Below, in pieces: positions 35,348 to 42,475 of a stretch of 64,000 bases of DNA (position 1 is its first letter; every line of letters starts with the position of its first letter). The stretch is from NCBI GenBank assembly GCA_963545085.1, contig CAUUHV010000010.1, positions 6,738 to 70,737 on the forward strand. Reading direction: 5' to 3'. This stretch comes from Catonella sp963545085. Its GTDB lineage: Bacteria > Bacillota > Clostridia > Lachnospirales > Lachnospiraceae. The notes under the pieces are model-generated. The model did not search any database. It saw only the letters and a program-made list of their open reading frames with translations, and was not told where the DNA came from. A program made the position numbers and the translations under genes.

Positions 35348-37336
35348 TCAGATTTTAAACTTATTAATCATCTCAATCATATTCTGTGCCAAATCGGACA
35401 GATTTGCGCTTGCGCCTGCAACTTCTTCGGCTGAAGAAAGCTGCGAATTTAAGGAGTCGGAGGATTCCTGAGTGGCAGCGGCATTTTCTTCGGAAAGGGC
35501 GGACAGATTTTCGATGATGCCTGCCAGAGATTCCTTGGTAGTTTCAAGTTCTTTAACAGAGTTGTTTAAGTTATTCATTTCACTCATGTTCTTATCAAGC
35601 TCGTCGGAAATTAAGTGGAATATTTTTTTCGTTTCATTTACCTTATCATCCTGTTCGGCTACAGTTCCGCCGACAAGAGCCATTATATCGACAGTTTCCG
35701 TTACCTTTTCTGTCAGACCCTGAACAATTTCCTGAATCTCCTGAGTGAAGCTGTTGGACTGTTCAGCCAGTTTACGAATTTCCTCGGCTACTACCGCAAA
35801 GCCTTTTCCGGCTTCTCCCGCGCGAGCGGCTTCAATAGCCGCATTTAAAGCCAGTAAGTTAGTCTGGTCTGAAATGGATTTAATCATATTGCTTGCGGAG
35901 GAAATCTGTGAAGCCCGCTCATTGGTGTTTAAGATAACCTCCTGTACCTGCTCCGCCGAGTCCTTAAGCTTTTTTGTTGCGGCAATTAACTGTCCGATTG
36001 TGAGTATACCCTGTTCCTTTGCGGATGAAACCTCTTTAATTGTGGAATTCAGAGTTTCAATGATTATTTCATTAGCACTTAACGCTCCGCTCATAACCTG
36101 CATCGCTTCAGCGCCTTTTTGCATATCCTCCGCCTGCATAGCGGCTCCATTTGAAATTTCCTCAACATTTCTCGCCAGATTTTTGGAAATATTTGCCGAA
36201 TGGTCACTCGAAGCGGTCAGTTCCTCGGAGGAAGCTGAAACCTGATTTGCGATATCGGTGATTTGAACCATGATTGACTGAATTGTTTTTTTAACCGTGA
36301 TAAGCGCTCTGGAAATTATTCCTATTTCATCCTTATTTTTAGAATAAATAACGGACGGAGAGGTATCGGACAGAGTGAAATCATATTCGACCATGCCCTG
36401 AACACATTCGCTCAAACGTATAATAGGTCGTGAAATAGAGTTTGCAATCAAATAAATGATTAGAAGCAACAGTAAAATGGAAACAATTCCGATAACGGAC
36501 ATAAAAACAGCCAATTCATTGGATACCCGTATTACTTCTCTTACAGGCGCCTCAAGAACTATAGCCCAATCGGTATTCTTGACCGGACAAATCGCGTAAA
36601 AGCGTTCAATTCCATTATCCTTATTTGACAAAAATTCAAGCTGACCGGTCGAAAGCTTGCTTGCCACATTCGATAGCGCACCGTTTTTAACGGTAGCCAT
36701 ATTATCATCTAAGGAATATTCGTCGTGAATGATAAAGCTGCCGTTTTTATTCATTAAATAAGCCTTGCCGGTTTCTTCCAGTTTAATATCTTTTATTAAA
36801 GTTTCAAAATCTTTCATCGAGATGTCGCCGCCGAGCACACCCTCGGATTTGCCGTTATATTTTAATTCGCAGCTGATAGCGACAACAATGTTATTATCAA
36901 TCGCACTGATATACGGATCGGAAACATAAGCTGTATTTTGACCGAAAGCGCCCTTATACCAGCTGCGGTCGGTAGGGTCAAAGTCTTTGTCTGGTACCCA
37001 ACCGGAGCCGTCTAAAAAGGATTTATCGGCAAAACCCGCGTAAAAATCCAAAGCGCCATTAACATTATCGGTCAAATATGTTAAATCATTTAAAAGCGCC
37101 TGTCCTCTCTTTTGCTCTTTTGAAATGTTATTTGCGGAAATTTCGACATAATTCCTTTTTTCCGAGATGATAGTCTCAAGGTCGGAAGCATATTTTTGAG
37201 CAAGAGCCGACATGGTTTCTCTGCTTTCGCCTATCAACAAAGATCTTGAATAGGTATAAGAGACGACGGTCAGAACAATAATGACCAACAGCATCGGAGC
37301 CCCGATTGAAAACAGCATTTTGTTTTTAAGTTTCAT
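35348..37336 (-). CDS. Methyl-accepting chemotaxis protein with dCache sensor
   Basis: Receptor of 662 residues. A first span (about residues 8-30) is followed by a double Cache ligand-binding domain (about residues 35-275) containing DRSWYKGA and DPYISAIDN, a second span (about 280-305), a HAMP region and a long coiled-coil signalling domain with the tip motif NLLALNAAIEAARAGEAGKGFAVVAEEIRKLA. It senses an unknown small molecule outside the cell and signals to CheA. No cheA is in the window; a lone cheY lies about 11 kb downstream. The ATG has GGGAGG upstream. Confidence 0.93.
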   Translation of the reverse strand: MKLKNKMLFSIGAPMLLVIIVLTVVSYTYSRSLLIGESRETMSALAQKYASDLETIISEKRNYVEISANNISKEQKRGQALLNDLTYLTDNVNGALDFYAGFADKSFLDGSGWVPDKDFDPTDRSWYKGAFGQNTAYVSDPYISAIDNNIVVAISCELKYNGKSEGVLGGDISMKDFETLIKDIKLEETGKAYLMNKNGSFIIHDEYSLDDNMATVKNGALSNVASKLSTGQLEFLSNKDNGIERFYAICPVKNTDWAIVLEAPVREVIRVSNELAVFMSVIGIVSILLLLLIIYLIANSISRPIIRLSECVQGMVEYDFTLSDTSPSVIYSKNKDEIGIISRALITVKKTIQSIMVQITDIANQVSASSEELTASSDHSANISKNLARNVEEISNGAAMQAEDMQKGAEAMQVMSGALSANEIIIETLNSTIKEVSSAKEQGILTIGQLIAATKKLKDSAEQVQEVILNTNERASQISSASNMIKSISDQTNLLALNAAIEAARAGEAGKGFAVVAEEIRKLAEQSNSFTQEIQEIVQGLTEKVTETVDIMALVGGTVAEQDDKVNETKKIFHLISDELDKNMSEMNNLNNSVKELETTKESLAGIIENLSALSEENAAATQESSDSLNSQLSSAEEVAGASANLSDLAQNMIEMINKFKI

Positions 37337-37552
37337 TAAAACCCTCCCATTTAATAAATATGATTTTGTGAATTAAATCTACAATTTAAATAAAAAAAGT
37401 AAAAATTCAGCTTTTCTTATTTAAAAAGCCGAGTAAAACGGTTTGATAAAAGATTTAACACAAATTTTCAGTATAATTTGATTTTAGTAATTCAAAGTTA
37501 TCTTGTCAATACCCGCACTATATATTCTGTTGTATTTTATAACTTTTTATAG

Positions 37553-37654
37553 ATTATTAAGAAGGTTGACGGCGCGGACACGAACGCAAAGGAAAAATTA
37601 AAGGATGTAATTGCGACAGTATTATTTAAAAAAAATATGCAAAATATCTCTTGA
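37553..37654 (+). pseudogene. Possible C-terminal gene remnant upstream of trxB-like gene
   Basis: An open frame with no start reads KKVDGADTNAKEKLKDV followed by IATVLFKKNMQNIS and TGA. Its base use looks like coding sequence inside an otherwise A/T-rich intergenic stretch. The stop lies within the -35 box of the next promoter. No parent family was recognised, so it may also be chance. Confidence 0.3.
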
Positions 37655-37679
37655 CAAATTAAATTGCACACAATATAAT
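37651..37679 (+). promoter_or_regulatory. Promoter of the thioredoxin gene cluster
   Basis: TTGACA at 37651-37656 and TATAAT at 37674-37679, 17 bases apart, are a perfect sigma-A promoter about 30 bases before the thioredoxin reductase-like gene. The rest of 37337-37650 holds the possible remnant and AT-rich DNA; nothing else was seen. Confidence 0.88.
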
Positions 37680-37709
37680 TAAACAAAATCATAAAGAAGG
37701 AATATTATC

Positions 37710-38579
37710 ATGGAAAGATATGATATCGCTATTATAGGTACAGGGCCGGGAGGACTTGAAGCGGCTATAACAGCCAAACAGCGAAATAAAAAAATCATTC
37801 TCTTCGGAAATATGGATTTAAGCCTTAAAATAAAAAAAGCTGTTGAGATAAATAATTATTTGGGGCTTCCGAGAATGACGGGAGACAGCCTGTATGAGGC
37901 TTACAGCAATCACCTTAAGGCGGCGGGGATTTCCATAACGGAGACAAGGATAAACGCGGTATACGCAATGGGAGATTATTTTGTGCTTCAAAGCGCTGAA
38001 GAAATGTTTGAGGCGAATGCTGTAATCATTTCAACAGGCGTGGTGACAGGAAAGACCTTTCCGGGTGAAGAAGAAAATTTGGGACGGGGAGTCAGCTATT
38101 GCGCTACCTGTGATGCCGCTCTTTATAAAGGGAAAACGGCTATTGTGGTTGCTTATAGTTCTAAAGAAGAAAAAGAAGCCGAGTTTTTGGCGGAACGTGC
38201 CGAAAAGGTATATTACATGGCTATGTATAAGGAAAAACCGGAACTTCACGGAAATATAGAACTTATAATTGGGACGGCTCCTAAGGAAATAGAGAAGAAC
38301 GGTAAAAAAATGCGGCTTATTACAGATAAGGGCTTTTATGAAGCGGATGGAATTTTTGTACTGAGGGATGCGCTTTCGCCGGATAAACTGGTTCCGGGAC
38401 TTATCACCGAAGGAGCGCATATTGTAACGGACAGAAGCATGAGAACCAATATAGAAGGACTTTTTGCCTGCGGAGATATTACCGGTAAGCCTTATCAGTA
38501 CATAAAGGCTGCGGGAGAAGGCAATATAGCGGCGCTTTCGGCGGCTGCGTATTTGGATGTAAAAAGGAAAAGCAAGTAA
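37710..38579 (+). CDS. Thioredoxin reductase-like flavoprotein, probably not NADPH-dependent
   Basis: Flavoenzyme of 289 residues. The FAD motif GTGPGGLEAA, the redox-active CATC (Cys131, Cys134) and a C-terminal FACGDITGKPYQYIKAAGEG segment are those of thioredoxin reductase. The NADPH site is altered: GGGDSA is replaced by VVAYSSKEEKEAEF, and the HRRxxxR motif is gone (YYMAMYKEKPE). This resembles the ferredoxin- or flavin-linked, pyridine-nucleotide-independent reductases known from clostridia. Electrons would come from ferredoxin or another donor. It is followed by thioredoxin and OhrR. Confidence 0.85.
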   Translation: MERYDIAIIGTGPGGLEAAITAKQRNKKIILFGNMDLSLKIKKAVEINNYLGLPRMTGDSLYEAYSNHLKAAGISITETRINAVYAMGDYFVLQSAEEMFEANAVIISTGVVTGKTFPGEEENLGRGVSYCATCDAALYKGKTAIVVAYSSKEEKEAEFLAERAEKVYYMAMYKEKPELHGNIELIIGTAPKEIEKNGKKMRLITDKGFYEADGIFVLRDALSPDKLVPGLITEGAHIVTDRSMRTNIEGLFACGDITGKPYQYIKAAGEGNIAALSAAAYLDVKRKSK

Positions 38580-38675
38580 CACGGAAAGTAACCTGCGGCA
38601 CGAACGATTTGTGCATACGGGTTATAAGATAGATTTATAAGCCTGAAGGCTTTGATTATGAAAGGAGTTAATTTT

Positions 38676-38990
38676 ATGGTTAAGAAGATTGATGAAAGCG
38701 AGTTTAAAAGTGTTAAGGAGAGCAAATACGCTCTAGTGGACTTTAATGCCACATGGTGCGGACCTTGCAGGATGCTCGGACCGGTACTCGAGGAGGTTTC
38801 CGAGGAAATGGCGGGAAAGCTTGACTTTTATGCTGTGGATGTTGATGAGAATCAAAATCTTGCGATTAAGAACAAGATTCAGAGCATACCTGCAATAGTA
38901 ATTTATAAAGACGGCGAGCCTGTTGACAGACAGGTCGGATTTGCTCCGAAAGCACAGCTTATTGAATTTATAAATAAAAATATCGGATAA
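38676..38990 (+). CDS. trxA: Thioredoxin
   Basis: Protein of 104 residues with the active site ATWCGPCRMLGP and the cis-Pro in SIPAIVIYKDG. It reduces disulfides in the cytosol and would be kept reduced by the enzyme encoded upstream. ATG 38676 follows AAAGGAG and is preferred over the upstream ATG in the same frame. Confidence 0.94.
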   Translation: MVKKIDESEFKSVKESKYALVDFNATWCGPCRMLGPVLEEVSEEMAGKLDFYAVDVDENQNLAIKNKIQSIPAIVIYKDGEPVDRQVGFAPKAQLIEFINKNIG

Positions 38991-39010
38991 AATCAGAAAG
39001 GTTGCGGCCG

Positions 39011-39454
39011 ATGGCGGATAAATATGAATCGCTTAAACTTGCCAATCAGCTTTGTTTTCCTTTATATGTCTGCTCCAAGGAGATAGTGAAGCGGTATAAG
39101 CCTATGCTTGATAAAATGAATCTGACTTATACGCAATACATAGCTATGATGGTTATGTGGGAGAGAGAACGTATTAACGTAAAGGAGCTTGGCGAAAGAC
39201 TTTACCTTGATTCGGGAACGCTTACACCGGTTTTAAAAAAGTTGGAGCAAAAAAGCTTTGTAAAAAGGAGCAGAGATGACGAGGACGAGAGAGTGTTAAA
39301 CGTGACACTCACGGACGAAGGCAGGAAGCTTAAGGACAAGGCGCTCATTATTTCAAGAAAAATGCTCGCATGCGCAGGGCTTTCGAAAGAGGAGAATAAT
39401 GTGTTAAGAGGTGTACTGAAAAAGCTTCTCGGAGAGTTTGATAAAAATATCTGA
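39011..39454 (+). CDS. ohrR: OhrR-type MarR family regulator
   Basis: Winged-helix repressor of 147 residues. The N terminus LANQLCFPLYVCSKEIVKRYKP aligns with Bacillus OhrR, and Cys15 matches the peroxide-sensing Cys15 of that protein; LYLDSGTLTPVLKKLE is the recognition helix and RSRDDEDER the wing. It senses organic hydroperoxides and releases DNA when oxidised. No ohr gene is beside it; the thioredoxin pair is upstream, and the gene is probably co-transcribed. ATG 39011 follows AAAGG; the TTG upstream is not needed. Confidence 0.85.
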   Translation: MADKYESLKLANQLCFPLYVCSKEIVKRYKPMLDKMNLTYTQYIAMMVMWERERINVKELGERLYLDSGTLTPVLKKLEQKSFVKRSRDDEDERVLNVTLTDEGRKLKDKALIISRKMLACAGLSKEENNVLRGVLKKLLGEFDKNI

Positions 39455-39462
39455 ATATTAAA

Positions 39463-39509
39463 AAAGCACGGTATAAGAAAGATTCGCTTTCAAAACCGTG
39501 CTTTTTTTT
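39463..39509. terminator. Bidirectional terminator
   Basis: AAAGCACGGT at 39463-39472 pairs with ACCGTGCTTT at 39495-39504, followed on the plus strand by a T run and preceded by an A run, so it can end both the ohrR transcript and the convergent regulator gene. Confidence 0.85.
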
Positions 39510-39891
39510 ATAGCTTAACACATTCTTTAGCTGAATTGATAAATTTTTTCATTGCGGCGAAACTCTCTTTACTTATTACATGCTCAAGACGACAGGCATC
39601 CTCGACAGCAATTTCTTCCGCGACTCCGAGGCTTGTAAGCCATTCCGAAAAAAAATTATGTCTTTCATATATCATTTCGGCAATTTGTCTGCCTTCCTCG
39701 GTAAGAAAAATATGTCCGTTTTCGTCTACCGTTATATGACCTCTGTTTCTTAAGTTTTTCATGGCAACACTGATACTGGACTTTTTAAAGCCCATTTCAT
39801 TAGCTATATCAACCGAGCGTACATTTGCGTTTTTCTCAGAAAGCATGAGTATGGTTTCAAGATAATTTTCCGAAGATTCGTGAGTAATCAT
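39508..39891 (-). CDS. DtxR-family metal-dependent regulator
   Basis: Repressor of 127 residues with an N-terminal winged helix and a dimer/metal domain, without the SH3-like domain of full-length DtxR. Metal-site residues by alignment are Asn9, Glu12, His78, Cys100, Glu103 and His104. The segment EDACRLEHVIS is very like the DtxR iron site, whereas Asn9 replaces the usual Met or Asp. It probably responds to Fe(II) or Mn(II). The second ATG (39891) is preferred because AAGGAG lies ten bases upstream; the first is too near. The operator is unknown. Confidence 0.82.
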   Translation of the reverse strand: MITHESSENYLETILMLSEKNANVRSVDIANEMGFKKSSISVAMKNLRNRGHITVDENGHIFLTEEGRQIAEMIYERHNFFSEWLTSLGVAEEIAVEDACRLEHVISKESFAAMKKFINSAKECVKL

Positions 39892-39934
39892 GGGCTTCAT
39901 TCTCCTTTTCCGTTAAATATTGTATGAACCGATA

Positions 39935-39993
39935 TCCTGCAGCAGTCGTCATGCGGTTGGAGGAGCTTATCGACAGACCAACCCGTCGCAGGA
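39935..39993. repeat. Imperfect inverted repeat in the DtxR upstream region
   Basis: TCCTGC at 39935-39940 pairs with GCAGGA at 39988-39993, and TGCGGTTGG within pairs loosely with CCAACCCGTCGCA. It could fold into a branched hairpin in the leader of the minus-strand regulator. The rest of 39892-40190 is AT-rich with no gene seen. Confidence 0.35.
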
Positions 39994-40191
39994 ATAAAAA
40001 TAAAAAATATGGTTTTAAAAATTCATTTTATTACTTGATATTTACCTATAATTTGAAATAAATATTAAAAAAACTTTACACAAACAGTATAGCAAACATG
40101 CAGGATATAGGCAAGAATAAATTCCCCCTTTATTTAGTGTTTACAGGACTTTAAAATGAAACGAAAATGATAATAAAAATCAAAATTTTCA

Positions 40192-40220
40192 TTGACACGG
40201 AGAGTAATATGGGGTATTAT
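40192..40220 (+). promoter_or_regulatory. Promoter of the DUF3793-flavodoxin genes
   Basis: TTGACA at 40192-40197 and TATTAT at 40215-40220 are 17 bases apart. The Fur box that follows at 40233 would overlap the transcription start. Confidence 0.78.
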
Positions 40221-40232
40221 AGCTAACAGTTG

Positions 40233-40251
40233 GAAAATGATAACCATTCTC
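40233..40251. promoter_or_regulatory. Fur box
   Basis: GAAAATGATAACCATTCTC matches the classical 19-base Fur consensus GATAATGATAATCATTATC at 16 positions. It begins 12 bases after the -10 box, a position where Fur represses. The genes that follow make an iron-free electron carrier, which fits derepression when iron is scarce. Confidence 0.75.
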
Positions 40252-40320
40252 ATAACTAAGAAAGGGTATTATAGATAAATAGATTCCGATGGGCAAAGAA
40301 GTTGAAAGCGAGTGGAAGCA

Positions 40321-40965
40321 ATGAACTTTGGTATTGTGGAATTGGTAAAGGAGATGGAGTATAAGGACTTGGAACTCCAGCTTATATTACAGTGCGCTCC
40401 GGTGATTGCAGGGCTTAAGATATCAAATCTTCTTACGCTTCCGATAAACGAGCTCGGTAAACTCAGGATTCTTTTGGAGGATACAAGCCTTTCTTTCAGA
40501 ACGGTATTTGCGGGAGAAAAAAGAGCCGCCGTACTGGTTTACAGGAAAGAGGAGCTTTTTAACTATCTTTCGGAAGATGAAATAAGCTCATTTTTGACGG
40601 AATTGGGCTATAAAAGTTTGAACCGCTCGGAAATGTTTCCGGTTTTTATAAGAAGATATATAAAATATATGCGGGATAAAAAGAAATTTCCTCATGAATT
40701 GGGTATCTTATTGGGTTATCCGATAGAAGATGTAAAAGGTTTTATGGAAAATGAGGGGAGAGATTTTCTTTACTGCGGATATTGGAAAATATATAAGAAT
40801 CCGGAGCCTAAAATAAAGCTTTTTGAGAGATTTGAAAAGGTTCAGACCGATATGGTAAAGCTTTTACACGGAGGAAAGAGTGTGAGCTTTATTATTAAAC
40901 GTTACAGTAACACTTACTGCGGAGAAGAGGATTTTGAATATTCGGATTCCGCTGTTTGTGCATAA
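40321..40965 (+). CDS. DUF3793 family protein
   Basis: Protein of 214 residues. The segments LQLILQCAPVIAGLKISNL, HELGILLGYPIEDVKGFMEN and YCGYWKIYKNPE are typical of DUF3793, a family of unknown function in Clostridia that is repeatedly found next to flavodoxin or Fur-controlled genes. No membrane span is seen. The ATG at 40321 has GGAAG upstream and is favoured over the GTG nine bases earlier. The Fur box upstream suggests an iron-limitation role, perhaps a regulator or a carrier partner. Confidence 0.8.
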   Translation: MNFGIVELVKEMEYKDLELQLILQCAPVIAGLKISNLLTLPINELGKLRILLEDTSLSFRTVFAGEKRAAVLVYRKEELFNYLSEDEISSFLTELGYKSLNRSEMFPVFIRRYIKYMRDKKKFPHELGILLGYPIEDVKGFMENEGRDFLYCGYWKIYKNPEPKIKLFERFEKVQTDMVKLLHGGKSVSFIIKRYSNTYCGEEDFEYSDSAVCA

Positions 40966-41001
40966 AATGAAAAGAGTGGAAACACTCGGAAAGAGGAAAA
41001 A

Positions 41002-41433
41002 ATGAGTAAAATCAGTGTTGTGTTTTGGTCACAGACAGGTAACACACAGGCTATGGCTGAGGCTGTTGCAGACGGAATTAAGGCTGCAGGAGCGGAAACG
41101 GAGCTTGTAGAGGTCGGTTCCGCTTCAATTGACATGCTTAAAGATGAGAAAGCTTTTGCGCTCGGATGTCCGGCAATGGGAGCGGAAGTGCTTGAAGAGG
41201 CTGAAATGGAGCCTTTTGTCGCTGAGCTTGAGCCTCATGTATCAGGCAAGATTATAGGACTTTTCGGTTCTTACGGTTGGGGAGGTGGCGAGTGGATGAA
41301 CGACTGGGTAGAAAGAATGAAGGCTGCCGGCGCTACCGTAGTGGGCGACGCAGGAGTTATCTGCGCTGACGCCCCTGATGATGATGCCATTGCAGCTTGT
41401 AAGGAACTTGGCGAAAAGCTCGCAAAGGCATAA
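41002..41433 (+). CDS. fldA: Flavodoxin
   Basis: FMN-binding electron carrier of 143 residues. The phosphate-binding loop SQTGNTQAMA and the FMN loop GSYGWGGGEWMNDW are characteristic. It can replace ferredoxin when iron is limiting; under the Fur-box promoter this is the expected use. It may also reduce the thioredoxin reductase-like protein encoded nearby, but that is a guess. RBS AGAGG precedes the ATG. Confidence 0.95.
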   Translation: MSKISVVFWSQTGNTQAMAEAVADGIKAAGAETELVEVGSASIDMLKDEKAFALGCPAMGAEVLEEAEMEPFVAELEPHVSGKIIGLFGSYGWGGGEWMNDWVERMKAAGATVVGDAGVICADAPDDDAIAACKELGEKLAKA

Positions 41434-41484
41434 AGAGGACAAAACAAAAGAAAGACAAGGCATATAGATTCGGAGAGGTGCGAA

Positions 41485-41775
41485 ATGAGTGTAGTTATAG
41501 TTGGCGGACATGATCGTATGGTTTGTATGTATAAGAAAATATGTAAGGGGTATAATTGCAAGGCGAAGGTATTTACTCAGATGTCGGCAAATTTAAGCGG
41601 ACAAATCGGTTCGCCGGATATTTTAATCCTTTTTACAAATACCGTATCTCATAAAATGGTGCGTACAGCCTTAGCTGAAGCTGAAAAATGCAAAGCGAAT
41701 GTGATACGGAGCCATACAAGCAGCGGGAACGCTCTTAACGAAATTCTTCAATCCGTATTACCTGCCGCGTCTTAA
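41485..41775 (+). CDS. DUF2325 domain protein
   Basis: Protein of 96 residues. SVVIVGGHDRM, the Cys/Lys-rich KKICKGYNCKAKVF and DILILFTNTVSHKMV make it a DUF2325 member. Such small proteins are common in Firmicutes beside iron, flavodoxin or hydrogenase genes and have no known function. It is the last gene of the Fur-box transcript before the terminator. GGAGAGG is its ribosome site. Confidence 0.8.
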   Translation: MSVVIVGGHDRMVCMYKKICKGYNCKAKVFTQMSANLSGQIGSPDILILFTNTVSHKMVRTALAEAEKCKANVIRSHTSSGNALNEILQSVLPAAS

Positions 41776-41798
41776 TGCTCTTAAAATGAAATAACGTC

Positions 41799-41835
41799 AG
41801 CCCGTATCGGCTAAGCCCGATACGGGCTCTTTCTT
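41799..41835 (+). terminator. Rho-independent terminator
   Basis: AGCCCGTATCGG at 41799-41810 pairs perfectly with CCGATACGGGCT at 41817-41828 and is followed by CTTTCTTT. It ends the flavodoxin transcript. Confidence 0.9.
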
Positions 41836-41869
41836 TAAAAAATCCTAAGTTTACACATTTTTCCGGGAC

Positions 41870-41898
41870 TTGCAAAAAAATTCAGGTATTGTTATAAT
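41870..41898 (+). promoter_or_regulatory. Promoter of the DUF6110-metal ATPase genes
   Basis: TTGCAA at 41870-41875 and TATAAT at 41893-41898 are 17 bases apart. The transcript has a leader of about 130 bases before the DUF6110 ATG. The leader includes a small hairpin (CAGG...CCTG near 41970) but no riboswitch class I could name. Confidence 0.65.
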
Positions 41899-42036
41899 TA
41901 ACAAAATATCCGGAACGGATATAATTTAAGAACTGATGACGAGAATTGATGTTTTAAAAGGCGGTTCAGGAGAAACACCTGCGCTTTGAGGCTGATATCA
42001 GGAGGAATTCCAATAATTTAAGCAGGAGGTCCTAAA

Positions 42037-42330
42037 ATGTTGAAAAACTTTAATTGGAAAAAGACGGGATTATTCGTAGGCGGAGTGCTTTTCGGCACTG
42101 TCGGTATTAAAGCGCTTTCAAGTAAGGACGCTAAAAAATGTTACACTCATTTTGCCGCCGCGGTACTTAGAGTGAAGGATTTTGTTCTTAGAAAGACGGA
42201 AATCTTAAAAGAAAACTGTGAAGATATTTATGAGGATGCCAAAATAATAAATGATGAGAGATATGAAGAAGATTTCATGGTTTATGAGGATATTTCGGAT
42301 TTTAAGGAAGTTGATGACGAAGAATTGTAG
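42037..42330 (+). CDS. DUF6110 family small membrane protein, PacL-like
   Basis: Protein of 97 residues. A membrane segment GLFVGGVLFGTVGIKAL with Gly-xxx-Gly-type packing is followed by a helix rich in charged residues and a C-terminal acidic region (YEEDFMVYEDISDFKEVDDEEL). The layout resembles Mycobacterium PacL1 (DUF1490), which accompanies the P-type ATPase CtpC and binds metal with an acidic/His tail. It is placed next to a metal P-type ATPase here, so an accessory role in efflux is probable. GGAGG precedes the ATG. Confidence 0.65.
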   Translation: MLKNFNWKKTGLFVGGVLFGTVGIKALSSKDAKKCYTHFAAAVLRVKDFVLRKTEILKENCEDIYEDAKIINDERYEEDFMVYEDISDFKEVDDEEL

Positions 42331-42367
42331 AAGCACCTTGTGTATATAACGCAAATAATTTCAACTG

Positions 42368-42423
42368 AAAATTGCCTGTGAAGGGGCTGCGAAAAAAATG
42401 TAGCTCTTTTTGCGGGCAATTTT
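42368..42423 (+). terminator. Hairpin between DUF6110 and the ATPase, possible attenuator
   Basis: AAAATTGCC at 42368-42376 pairs with GGCAATTTT at 42415-42423, with a weaker inner pairing of GGGCT with AGCTC. The T run is short. Part of the transcripts may stop here, giving more of the small protein than of the ATPase. Confidence 0.45.
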
Positions 42424-42475
42424 ATAATGAACCGGATAAAGGAGGCATCTTACAAATTTAAAACGGAGAAAAAAT

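Noticed and set aside
41899..42036. Leader of DUF6110 as a known metal riboswitch (yybP-ykoY or NiCo type)
   Set aside because: The conserved cores of these classes were not found; only a general structured leader can be claimed.
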